From NCBI GenBank assembly GCA_000708835.1, contig DF236979.1, positions 272,208-336,207 of the forward strand: a DNA stretch of 64,000 bases, given 5' to 3'. A program made the position numbers and the translations under genes. Source of the DNA: Klebsormidium nitens. Taxonomy: Eukaryota; Streptophyta; Klebsormidiophyceae; Klebsormidiales; Klebsormidiaceae. This document shows positions 36,959 to 48,800 of the stretch, one piece after another. Below the pieces are notes generated by a model. It was given only the letters and a program-made list of their open reading frames with translations, had not been told where the DNA came from and did not search any database. Numbering within the stretch: the stretch's first letter is position 1; each line of letters opens with the position of its first letter.

Positions 36959-39759
36959 CTACTCGGCTGAAACAGCAGCCTCGGGAATAACCTCAGCAGC
37001 GGATGCGATCGCTTTCGAGCTCACTTCAGGAGCTGGAAGCGAGGCTGAATCTAGGCTCGGCGTCTGACTAAACTTCTCAATGTAAAAGCTAAGAGGGGGA
37101 ACATCTACGCCCGCAACGGTGGAAATAGCAGCGCTGGGAGCCGCAGATGGGGCGTTGCCCAGCAGGTTTAAGCTGGCAACGGCTCCGACAGCCACTGCAG
37201 CGCCAATCCCTGCAAGACGAACGGTAGGCGTTAAGGGTGGGACAAATCCTACAGAGTGAAACAAGACAAGGGAAGGTGACAAAAGTATGAAGTGCCGGAA
37301 TAAAAAGCGAAACAGACAAGATGGAAAAGTCGAACTGGAAGAGAGCAAAGGGCAGTGGGACCTACAAAGTAGCATAGGTATGATATGCGAGGTGTGGTCC
37401 CCACAAAGGGACGACCTGAATCCTGGTTAAGACTGTAGAGCTAGTCTTTTAGTAAACAGCGGAACAGCGTTCAACGCGTCTAGGTTCGTTTCGGCTTATT
37501 TAGTTAGTTTTGCAACCGTCGTCAATGCGTCTAGGTTCGTTTCGGCTTATTTGGTTAGTTTCGCAACCGTCGTCAATTGAGTAGTTGTCCAACTGTTGGA
37601 AGACCTTAAGCAAACTACGTGTAGAAGCAGCTCTAGGACATGTGACGATATTATATTCTTTGCTTACATTAGTATTCCGACAGGCGGAAAAGTGCAAGCA
37701 TGCAGTGCATAAACCCACAAACTTCTGTCTAGGCTGACGAACGTATTTGAGTTCCATTCACTCTGATTAAGGTATCTAGGTACAGGATATCTTTGTACAA
37801 AGTGAACGAAACTGGATACACTTGACAGAGGGCTTTTACAGCTGCAAAGCCCCAAGCTATGACTCGAAACGCCAACGAGATGGTGTAGGAATGTACAGAC
37901 TGAAGCTAGGAAGGAAAGCTAATCCTGGTTACGACTGGATTGCTGCCAAGGGCTTAGGTAAGAACATTCGCTCCTGCAGCGCGAAGGGCCCACTCACCAA
38001 GAAAGACAAGGGTGCTGCTTCCCTGCCCCTCGGTACCTTTCTTCCCCGTGCTAAAAGCGTTGTCTGCGACATAGATTTTCGGCTGCGAAAACGAGAAAGT
38101 ACTGAGCTCAGTGCCCTGGAAGCCCCCATCAAAACATTTTTGACCGGATTGTCTTGTGTACCACACGCCACCCATGAGTCTGCCAATGAAAAGCACTGTC
38201 TCTAAACACCTTCCAAGCCGCTCTCTCTCTTCTGACGGACATCGACTACCAGAGAACTGTCTCAGGCGAAACAACAAGTTCGCTAAACCGGCTGATGATG
38301 AGCGAGCGAGTGAGCAGGGCGTCAAGTCCACTCGACTTTCTGAGACTCTTGCCGAACTGCTGCGTGAAGTGCCAGCATCAATGGCACAAGTAACACAGCC
38401 AACAAGACGGAGTATGACATGCCTCATGTCAGTGCCCTAAATCAGCGACAGTGCGCCAATGTCGCTGCGTCTGCACAACGAGCTTTCACTGACCAAGATA
38501 AGGAAAACGTGCCTTACCTCAACGGCATAAATGTTCTTTTGCCCCGCTGAGTCAAACTCTGTGTAACCCCACCTCCGATTGTCTGAAGACGGGCCTCCTC
38601 GCCCAAGCGGCCTCACCTGAGAGTGAAATGATGCATTTCGTTCATTCTCGGTCGCAAGTATTTCTGTTTCTGCATTCGTCGCTCGTTTGTCACTTGTTTG
38701 CTAGGTTGCAGAGAGCAGGGTAACCAGGCAACCGCAGCAAGAGAAAGGACACCTGTGCCATGCTAAGCCCCTGTCAACAAATACAATGCTGAAGAAAGCG
38801 TACAGCCTTGGGGGACAACATTTTTGCAAGAGACTTAAAGTAGGCTTCAAGAATGAGACGCATAGTTTCATGTGGATCGCCTCCCATCGAGATCGTTCAA
38901 GATGAACGGATGCACCAATGCATAACATATCCTTAGCTGAAGACATGCTGACGAGCCGCCAAAGCATGACGATACGTTCAAGCCTAAAATACGAACAGTG
39001 CCACCGCAAGCAAAGGGCTGATGCCCAACCTCTTCTCGGCAATCTGAAAGGGAACTGTTTGAACAATGGGTAGATTCCAAACCTGCAAAATCTAAGCAGG
39101 GACCAACCCTAAAAGTTGTCCCGACGTTGTGCTGGTTTGCCAGCCTTCTAAGGAAGGCGCCGAATGCGTCTAAGCTCCCGCAAGTTGCATTCCAGGGTAA
39201 CAGTAGTAGTTGCTTGGACTTGCTTACATGCAGAACATGCACTGCCCGGGCACTCGACTAATGCTGTTAGCCAGAGACTCCCCGCATCCATTACTTTAAA
39301 TATTTTGTGCATTTCCCACCACATTGTGTCTCCTTCCCACCAAAACATAATCTCCCAAACCTTTTCCCTCATACGCTCCAACTTTTCAAATCATAATCGG
39401 AACCTTCTGCTTGTAGTAAAACCATCCGCCGCCAACAAGAAAACAAGCTACGGTCTTTACAGAGCCAAAGCTGACAGCTCGATCATCTGGACACATGCGA
39501 CCACTCTCAATGTCAAACAGCACATTCTGCTTGTCCCAGTCCTCACCTCTGTTTGCCCGCCCTCGGACTCGTTCTCCGCCGCCCTCACTATAACAGATCT
39601 AGCTGCTGGTTGCCTTGTTCTGCTGCCTTGAACTGAAGGAAAGATCCGGCTTGAGGGGCAAGCCGCTGCTCCCTGTGTCAAATGCGAAGCACCGCTAAGA
39701 TGCGCCAAACCCGAAACAGAAGACACCGTCTGCCGGGCCGCCGCCGTCATTGTGGCCAT
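36959..39759 (-). CDS. Plastid-targeted single-pass membrane protein, possibly MPH1-like
   Basis: Four exons on the minus strand: 39759-39547, 38616-38518, 38082-37998 and 37209-36959; 215 aa, all phases matching. The first about 60 residues are rich in Ser, Ala and Arg with few acids and end near ARSVIVRAA, typical of a chloroplast transit peptide. The mature part begins with an acidic stretch and then RRWGYTEFDSAGQKNIYAVE and PKIYVADNAF. One hydrophobic helix (FLGGIGAAVAVGAVASLNLL, about residues 131-150) follows. The tail is rich in Ala, Pro and Ser and includes VPPLSFYIEKF. The order (transit peptide, WGYTEF motif, helix, Pro-rich tail) recalls plant MPH1, a thylakoid protein that protects photosystem II in high light. 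That name is from memory of the family layout and is tentative; plastid location is more certain. Confidence 0.7.
37471..37572 (-). repeat. 51-bp tandem duplication in intron
   Basis: Two copies of a 51-bp unit (TCTAGGTTCGTTTCGGCTTA and flanks) lie in tandem in the last intron of the plastid protein gene, with only a few differences. It does not include an exon edge. Confidence 0.8.
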
Positions 39760-40703
39760 CCTCCCTTTAATCTGCAGAAAGTGCCTTCACAGAAGAGCCT
39801 GCAGAAACGTGCTGAGAAAGAAATATAAGGCCACCTGTTGTCTTGGTGGAGCTTCCAAGTTGATGAGGGCGCCCTTCAAGTTTCACCGAGATCTGAACTC
39901 GTGTTTTGTATGCCTTCGCGAATCGGAAGAAAGACACTGCAATTTCAACAAAGACNNNNNNNNNNNNNNNNNNNNNNNNNNNNNNNNNNNNNNNNNNNNN
40001 NNNNNNNNNNNNNNNNNNNNNNNNNNNNNNNNNNNNNNNNNNNNNNNNNNNNNNNNNNNNNNNNNNNNNNNNNNNNNNNNNNNNNNNNNNNNNNNNNNNN
40101 NNNNNNNNNNNNNNNNNNNNNNNNNNNNNNNNNNNNNNNNNNNNNNNNNNNNNNNNNNNNNNNNNNNNNNNNNNNNNNNNNNNNNNNNNNNNNNNNNNNN
40201 NNNNNNNNNNNNNNNNNNNNNNNNNNNNNNNNNNNNNNNNNNNNNNNNNNNNNNNNNNNNNNNNNNNNNNNNNNNNNNNNNNNNNNNNNNNNNNNNNNNN
40301 NGTGGCAGATTCCTATGTTCTTGCCCTACTGCACACATTTATGTGACAGGGTTAAGCCGCAGTCTTGTGTGAGCCTGAGGGGAATATGAGGGGAATATCC
40401 AGAGTGGATAAGGAGCCGTGGCCGCATTGTTACCGTCGACTGTTATACTTCTAGAGCACCTTGCTAAATCTTGGCCGTTCCATCAACCAACTGGGCTCGA
40501 CTTCCGACTTCCAAGAGTTGTGACTGTTGAAAGTCTGCACTTCAGTCGATCTGCAACTTTAAACTTGAAGTTGCAACTTGCAAGTTGCAAGCTCAAAAGC
40601 AAGCACTCCCCTTGCAAGGGCTTCGGCGCTGCTCTGGCGCCGTAAGGACGAAGGAGGATCCCATCATCTGGAAATGAAAAGAACGTGGTCAATTGGCTGA
40701 TCG
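39760..40703. other. Divergent intergenic region with assembly gap
   Basis: The plastid protein gene (-) and the PD-(D/E)XK-like gene (+) start on either side, so this should hold both promoters. Ns fill 39956-40301 (346 nt), so part of it is unseen. Short tandem AAGTTGCAACTTGC-type repeats occur at about 40565-40595. No exon was recognised, but an N-terminal exon of the rightward gene could be hidden here. Confidence 0.4.
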
Positions 40704-43700
40704 ATGTTACATTCTATGGTACATTCTATGGTTGAGAATCTTGAGTTCTGCAGGGCAAGGGCTTCCTTCACCTTTTCATGTTGCACGCATGATCAAGCAG
40801 GTGGTGGTATATCCAAGTTTCGTTCTTCTGAAGCAGCGGCTGGGAGAACTGTGTCACAGGCAGCTCGTGCGCTTCTCAGTTGTCGGAATGTTGAACGAGC
40901 TCAAAAGCTGAGTCTAAGAAATAGTTCTGGTAGGGCATTGGGATCTTTTACCCCTTCTCTACGCAAAAGCACACACTTGCAGCACCACCTGAAGGTTTGG
41001 GGATGGTTATTGATCCCAAAGGTGCATTCCGTGAGTAAATTTGGAACCTGTGGCAGGCACATCAACGAGTTTGCATTGATGTCAGGCGATTGCAAGGTGG
41101 TGTGCCAATCTGGCAAAGCAACATTGTCCAGCTTTTTGGCAAGAGAGGATCACAGGAACTTCTGGGACTTGGATCTAGAGGCACTGGTAGACTGGTTGGG
41201 CGCATTCTATACCAGAAAGATAGATGGTGACCCCATCTTTAAACAACGGTGCCAGATCTCAAGCATCAAGAGGCAGAACAAAAGCAGGCTTGCTGATGTA
41301 GAGGTAAGGACTTTTCCTTGCTCCCCCAAGCCTCGCATTTGAAAGGGGCATCACATCCTGAGCCTCTGTACCTGCTTCTAGGAGTGACCTTCTTAATACT
41401 CAATTGTGATCTATAGAATGTACTACTAGTGATTCCTTTTTTTCTCTTTGAGTCTTCCTATCACATTTGTGGAAAGTGTGATGTGTGATACTGGCATGCA
41501 GTTGCAAACTTCTAGTTGCGCTTGACCATTAAAGGAACCAGAAAGGTCCTTTGGGTAAGCCCAAAACCTGGCTGACACGTCTGCAATTATCCATTGCAGC
41601 GGAACTCTGAGAGATGTCAAGATACTTACAGAAGGTGTGGCAATCATGACGAAATTGAGCGTCTCACTTCAGAACTGCAGAAGGCGAGGCTGGCAGAAGG
41701 TGGATTAGCAACATTTCTGTCAGATGACGTAAATGAGAGCCACGCTGCTTGTGGAGATTGTTCGACACCGAGTGAGCATGATAGAGCCTCAAATCCGGCA
41801 GCCGAAGAGCAGAGATACATTGATGCAAAGCAGAAAGATAAGCTAGCTAGAGCAAGTCAAAAGCTCGCAGAGATACGATCTCGCATTGGGCCGCTGGAGC
41901 AAGATCTCAACAGATTGTGCAACGAGACGCTGGAGTGGCAGGTGCATATTTTGCAAAGTCCATCCTTGCCAGCAGCTTGTGTCATTTGGTGCTCATTGCG
42001 GCCTGAGAAGTTGGTCCTCCATGTGCTTTGTATGACAAAACCTTCGCTTCTGGCCCCCAGCATTTCCTGTCGAGTAATCAACCTTCTGAGCTGATTTTGC
42101 GCAGGCGTCGAGAAGGAAACTTTGCTTACATACAAATCCTGTGCTGCAGGAACTTCAAAGGGCAAACGCATCTGTGGTTGCCTGTCATGACGAGATCGGT
42201 CTGACGGCCGCAGAGAACAAGTTGCAGGGTCTCTTCAAAGACACCGGGGCACAGACTCAAGGCTCGGGCAAGGACTTCGAGTCCATTTGCACGGGTGTTT
42301 TGAAGACTTCTGTTGTTCCAGAATTAGCGAGAGGTGTGGACGAAGGTCGAGTCAAGGTCAGTCTCATGTTGCGGTTCTCGAGAACGGTTCCAATAGCGAT
42401 AGACTGAGACTGTTGAGGGATGTCTTGGACCAATGACCGGTCGAGAGTTGGAGTGGTGGTAGTTTTTGAAATTCGCCATAGGTGCAAGGAACGACAGATT
42501 AAAGACCAACGTTTTGACGTTTTGAAGTTAGGTGTGACCTGTGACAAAAGCATGACTGGTTGGCTAATGCGTGAGTATCTTGCAGATCCTTTCCAACGTC
42601 ACGCTTGGCATGGCGAATGGGGAGATCGATAAAGTGGTGAGTGGTCGGACTGCCCCCCTATTTACTTGGACCACTTCCACATCCCCATGTTTAGTATCAT
42701 TCATGAACGAGGTGAAGGCACCACTGTCTCGTAGAAGTCAATCTGATGGCAGATTCACTTCGAAGTTCCAGAGTCCATCGATGAATCTTCTTTCTTTTGC
42801 CAAAATCGAGGAGTCTCTTCCAAAACGTGTACAATTTTCCAGCGTGAATTGTTCCAGATAGGGCCTTCAGGAGGCTTGCTTCCTACGTGCAAGCTAATGA
42901 CGGTTGTGTCGCTTATCTTGCAGATTGTATGCGTGCCAGACGCAGCTGCAGAGCCCGTCTCTGTCTTGGCCGTTGCTGAATGCAAAAACAATGTTAACGA
43001 CCTTGCTCACGGCTTTTCGGTGAGGGCACTTACTGAGATCGTTCGACTCGCTTTGGCTTCTCTTCAGGTTTGGACAAAGCTGCCCCTTTTTCTCGTCGTG
43101 TGATTCCAATCGGATCATGATTGCGACTGTTGCTCACAGACTTTTCACAGACAACGTCTTTGGGAATTGCAGATCGTCTTGCTCGAGTATTGCAACCAGG
43201 GAAATGAGACTGCGGGTTAAGTCTGGATTGTGGTTCTGAAGTTGGTTAGCCACACTCGTCGTTGCAGAAGCGAGTTTCTAACATGTTTTTTGACTCATTC
43301 AACAGATGATGCAATCCAACATCGGTTGGCTCAGCGGAGAGAGGGTGGGGTCCCACGCATATGATCCGGAAGTACGTACTCATTCGCCTTCTCCTTGGTC
43401 CAGACATCAAACATCGGATCTCAGTATCTGACAAAAAATCAGCCGAATATTTCATTCCCACGTGCTTTACGATAAGTTGTCTTACTTTGGATGCACTCGA
43501 CATGGAGACGTTGATGAGCTTCACTTGGGCGGGAAGCAGCGGGATGGCATCACTTTCACAACGAGAAGCACGCTAAAGTTAGTCAAAGGCCAACTCTTTA
43601 CTTGCTACGTGCTTCAACAGTTAGCTATTGGGGAGGCCTTTCCAGGCATTTGGTGCCTTCTTCCTAGATGCTTTGGTGGACTAATATCACCCTCACAGAA

Positions 43701-44478
43701 ACCGCAACGCCTCATTCATACCAACGTTTGCAGGCCTGGAAGACACGCAAGTACACTAAAGGCCACTTTGATCGCACAGTGGTGCATCTAGAAAGTGGCT
43801 CCGAGTATGTCTTCGGCCCAACCAGCTTCCAATCGTTCAAGCGTGATTCTGAAGAAGGCTGCTTTCTCAAGGGGGTCTACTTCATCACTCGGGCTGGCAC
43901 TCTCACCGGCTTGGGGTCAGGCGAGATCAATCTGATCAGCCACAAAATAGCGACTGACCTGGACTTCCAAGAAGCACTTCAAAAGCGCAACGTGAGTCGC
44001 CATCGTCCGTTGGTCAAATTCCTGTCTTGTATTGAGCAACTTGAACCTCTGTAACGCCCGTTAATCGACGTGGTTTCAAGATTCTTCCCAATACTGGATC
44101 TGACAAATGCTTGACTGCTTTGCGGGCAGTCGGACCCTTCGCTTTCTGACGATCCTGCGATTGCGGGGTTTGAAGGGTTTTAGGTCCTTGGGAAGCTGAA
44201 CTTTGCGCCTTTTGCCTAGGACTCGACCCGAAAACTAGACTGCCTCGATGCAGAGGAGAACCGGAAGCGTTTCAACTTCCTGTCGGGCGAGCTGGTGCTA
44301 GCATCTCTTCGTGGTCTAACCCCTCTGGGTTGCCTTGCAGATGTCGTACTTCAGCAAGCTTCAAAAGTGGGTGGACAAAATCAAGGAAGGAAAGCTCTCC
44401 TCCGTGGACGTTTTGCGGCTGTACGAACGGCAGTCAACAAACGCCGGCAATGTGTTGCTAATCGAGTCTGTAAAATGA
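40704..44478 (+). CDS. Unrecognised protein with PD-(D/E)XK nuclease-like residues
   Basis: Nine exons: 40704-41303, 41600-41941, 42150-42356, 42586-42636, 42924-43019, 43306-43371, 43734-43991, 44220-44294 and 44341-44478; 610 aa if the first ATG in this frame is the start. All internal introns are phase 0. I do not recognise the family. The first 200 residues are basic with no clear domain and the start is uncertain. Residues 215-335 are charged and helical. After that the order DFE (Glu358), GEID (Asp398) and AECK (Glu419, Lys421), each in hydrophobic strand-like surroundings, resembles the E...D...ExK core of PD-(D/E)XK nucleases. Downstream are short conserved-looking segments (FDRTVVHLESGSEYVFGP, SGEINLISHKIATDLDF). 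The donors at 41942 and 44295 are weak (GTGCAT, GTGCTA). DNA or RNA cleavage is a hypothesis only. Confidence 0.6.
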
Positions 44479-45868
44479 TTATCAAGTGGCAGATCGTTTC
44501 CTTCATTGAGACCAATGACAGCGGTCCAGCAAAAAAAATCACATTATGTGGACGCTATGTACATTAGCAGAGTGTAAAATGCCTCCGTTTCCACATCGTG
44601 TTTGCACTGAAATACCCAATCGCTTTGGCACTGCGTGTATCTTTGGCCTCAGTGCAACGACGTCAGCATTTATATTGGCGATGTGTCTTTGATGTAGAAC
44701 ACTAGCGCGAACCAGCAAAAATGCGAAGCTTTTATGGGGCCTCGAGCTGCGGCCGGCCCGACCGCGTGCGCAAAACGTTGATTTGGCCGGACTCGACGAC
44801 GTAAGAGCCAATGGGGCCAACCTATAGTCGTGACGTACTCATGTTTGATGTACCTGACCCGGTACTAGGTCAGGTACGAAGTGGTTACACGTTAGGATGG
44901 TGTACAAAGAGCTTTCAAGCCTAGTTATTTTTTTGACAATTTCGTAATCCTGAGCCGCATTGCACTAGCTATTCAGTTCCTAAGTTGTCAAGTCAAACAA
45001 AATTTCGTACAGGCGCAGCCCAAATTTGATGTTCAACGGTCAGTTCACTACTTGACCATATCCTGAACTACGGCAGAGCCGGACTGGCCCTCTCATGCTG
45101 ATGGCGGTCCTCCAATTCGAAATGTAGTGCTACTCAAAGAAGCCCAATCAGCATGAATTCACAATTCCCTCGCGAACACGTTGTGCCATGGCAGTGGCGC
45201 AACTGCACGCCACCATGGATCATGGTTGCCCGGCCCGGCCGTCGTACATATGTGCTATGATGCTGGCAAAAGCTCAGGCTAGGTGCGATCGCAGCTGCGG
45301 CCCCCGCATGTGCCAGTGCTCGCATGCTCTGTATATATTCGAGCGCCCACTGAATTGGCATGCACGCCTATCATGTTTGCGTATAATTCTGGCTCCTGCA
45401 TGTGTTAAAGGGCATCATGGTAGCACAGACCCGGACAGACGTGTACTCCGTCAGTTGTCACCTTGGGGCACTCAATGCAATTATATCATGTTGATTGGGC
45501 AATTCATGTCTTTGTCTGGAATGAAAGGGCAAGGATGGTCAGGCAGGCTGATTGGTTCGGACAAGTTCAAAGAAGCTAACTTTGACATACAAATGTTGAG
45601 GAGGGTTGGACTCGAATCGATCGAACGCGATTTTCTGGAACGTATAAGGCCGGTTAGCCGAGCGAAGTGAAGATTAGCAGTGTCGGACCTGCTTGCATTG
45701 TCCAATAGTCCATATCTGGTTGACGAGAAAGATGAAGAGCAATATCGGAACAAGGGAGATCTATCGATCGACTCAATGCTCAACGCAAGCAACGCAATAT
45801 TCCGGGTCCTCGAGGACCTTGATGGATTTTTCGAGTGTTAAAGGCAGCTACGCAAAGACTTCAATATG
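44479..45868. other. Convergent intergenic region, PD-(D/E)XK-like gene and pseudokinase gene
   Basis: Holds the 3' ends of both genes and little else that can be named. A 10-bp-arm inverted repeat lies at 44850-44877. Small open frames (for example 45188-45670, +) have no recognisable domain. Confidence 0.4.
44850..44877. repeat. Inverted repeat, 10-bp arms, 8-nt loop
   Basis: GTACCTGACC and its exact complement GGTCAGGTAC are separated by 8 nt that themselves contain GGTAC. It lies about 370 nt past the stop of the preceding gene; it could form a hairpin in a 3' UTR or mark a small element end. Confidence 0.8.
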
Positions 45869-48800
45869 CTACCGAAGCTTCCATCCTCCAGGGGGGTTGA
45901 AGAACCTCGCTTCGGACAAGACCCTATCAGCCTCGGTTCCTGTCCAACTGAGCAACAATTCCAACAACTCCCACCCCGCTTTTTCCCCCACGTCTAAAAA
46001 GTCAACCACGTCCTTGAAGTCCTCATCCTCCAAGTAATAGTTTCTAATCGCTTCGATATTGAGCTCGTATACGCCGTCCCATAGCCTTTGAATAGAGGCG
46101 GCGTTTGCCGGCACTTCCGACTTGCCTAGAGTGCTGAATACGAACTCCGCAATGGCAAGCCCGAGCATCCGGATGTCGTGCTGACGACACATGGATGCGA
46201 TGGCCATGGGCGAATCGGCCCCCAACGACCGGCACATTTCTTGAATCTCCTTGTCTAGACTCTCGATGCCCTGCCAAAAGGAGTGCCATGACGGTTTCGC
46301 AAAGAATCGACTTGCTGATCGTCTGCGTACTTTAGAATACCGCAGCTGCTTGCCGAACACTTAGCCACAGGCAAGACACAAGCAGAAGTTCTGCTCGTGG
46401 TTCTTAGCCTCCTAGAGGCGTTGGCAGCATGCTTCTAGTTCTGGTTTCAGATGAAATGTTGCAATACAAAACCTTACTGAGACGAGTGTGGGTCAAGAAA
46501 GGCCTTACGGTCAAAAGGGCGCAGGTCGTTACTCCACGAAAGATTGTGCAGATTGGTAGTGAAGGATGCGAAGACATCGCTTACCATCGAGAGGTCCGAG
46601 GCGAACCCAAAATTGGAGAGCTTCACCCGTACTTTGTCTGCACAGAGGCGCGAGCAACTGTCAAGACCGGACTCTCGCCACAGGCTTTTGAATTGTCACC
46701 GTCGAAGATTACACCAATCCGCCCGGTCAGGCTAAAAGCAGGATGCGCAATACGGACGAAGTGCCTCCTTGGATCCAAACAACAGGTAAAGAAAGTGTCT
46801 TCCTGACGATTTCCCAAGCAATTGCGGATATAGGGCCCAGATTGGCCTCTTCTGTAAGGTGCATGGACGTGTTTGCAGACAATATACAAGCGTACATGTA
46901 AGGTGTAAGACAGTCCCGTCAGCTGGGAGTTCTTTGGAGATCCCCAGCAACGAGGTTCTCAAAGGAGTCGGACTCTTTGCAGGTCCCCGTCAGGCGAGAC
47001 TCTGTAACCCGATACCCTTCGAAGCATTGGAAGTGTACTGCTGCTACGGCTGCAAGCCAGCGGAAGAGACGCACGGTACATATGGCAGAGCCTCACCCCA
47101 GTCTTTCGCTTCGTAGGTGCTTAGGAGGAAGCAGGAGCCGGCGATGGCGTTGTGGACCACGCCTCTGACGTGGCAAAACGCCATGGCCTCAACGGCGCCA
47201 CGTATTACGGCCTGCAACCCCAAAAATCAGTTTTTTTCTAGATGCCGGACGTTGCTTTCGCGATGGAGTGATCATAAGCCTCGGGGATAGCAGCCTGAGG
47301 TGGGGGAGCATGATGAAGCTAAGGTGCAGAATGGTCAGGGTTCTGGAAATCTATCGTTCTTGAAGCTTATCATCGAGAGACCTATGCTAAACGGCAATCG
47401 GGAGGGCCCTTCGTGACTGCGTTTGGTCGTTTCCAATCCAACATCCGGACGCTCGAAGGAACCGCACGACCAAAACGAGTCGAGAAGATTCTGCTTCCAC
47501 GGGATGCGTTTCTGAAACACCTGTCCGGCTTCCGAAAAGGTTTCAAGCGGGAAGCCGGTACCGTTGCTCTTCACCCCGTGCGCCACCGACGTTAGGAGAA
47601 AAGAATGGACGGAGCTAAACCTATGACTAAAGAGGAGCAGTCGTGCTCACCTTGACGAAGCGCGTGAGTCGTTCCTGGGCTGCCCCTCGTCGGAAGAAGT
47701 CCACAACATTCGGGGGCTGCTCGATGCCCGGAAAATCCTCCATAGTGCACATCCCCTCGAACTCAAACACCTGAGAAGGCAAGCGGAGTTCGGTCATGTG
47801 CTCGGTCCGTGATGAAGACCGGAGGTGGAGCTCCCCAGGCGCAAGGCCTGCGATTGTGAAGAGGAAATATCGCCGCAGTCTTTGCTCGGAAAGTCTTCCA
47901 TAGTGCACATCCGCTCGAACTCAAAGACTTGCGAAGGAGAGAGTGAGCAAAGTTACACGCGTTTTCATCGAGTACTCCGATCAGAACGAAGATCCGCTGC
48001 TTTTCAAACTCCGGGGAGAATGCCACATCCGCTTTGCAAAGGATTATTGCTGATCGACCTCAAGCGCGAAGATCTTTGTTCGATGTCAAGAGCAGGAGCG
48101 GACCAAGCAGTGTCGAGATATTCAGCCACTCAAAAAGTACGACTCTCGAAAATAGAGCTCTTAGCGGATGGACTTACGACGAGGGCATAAAAGATGCGGT
48201 GCAGGCCACGAGGGCAAAGCAAACGACCGGTCAGAGCGCAATTTTATACGGCCATTGGCAGCACTTGCTCGATTTCAAGATCCCAGCGTTGAAAGTGAAG
48301 AAATGGTGCATTTTCGTCCAGAACTCCTCATCACCCAGAGTCAAGCCCCACAATCTTTTTAGCAGTAACCTCCGAAGCTCCAGCCGAGAACTGATTAGGG
48401 TCCCCATTCTCCGCCAGGTTATCGCTGACGTTCCCTTCCCAAATCCGACGGCTTCTACTTCCTCGTTCTGCAGCTTCCGGACTTTGACACGAGCGACGAT
48501 CTCGCTTTTAGTCAAAAGGATTGACGCCAAACTCACTATTCTCATTCTCATCTGACTGCGACGTCACATCGCCCTGGCTAAACACTCACCAATCATAGCC
48601 GGGCCCCTTCACCCTCCGCCGTCTCCGGGCCGATGTTCCCTTCCTCAAACAAACTCTTAAGAGCACCCAAAAGAACCTTCTCTTGTCCAAATCACCGATT
48701 CGATGCCGAAACCCTCAACTCTTCTCACCAACTACAATGCCGATAAAGCTGTGATGATTCTTACCAGCCATAGCCTGGCCCCTTCATCCTCCGCAGTCTT

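Noticed and set aside
37822-38205. Plus-strand open frame opposite exon 3 of the plastid protein gene
   Set aside because: The minus-strand exon 3 joins in phase on both sides; the plus-strand frame has no motif.
45188-45670. Plus-strand open frame in the convergent intergenic region
   Set aside because: No domain or motif; probably chance in DNA of moderate GC content.
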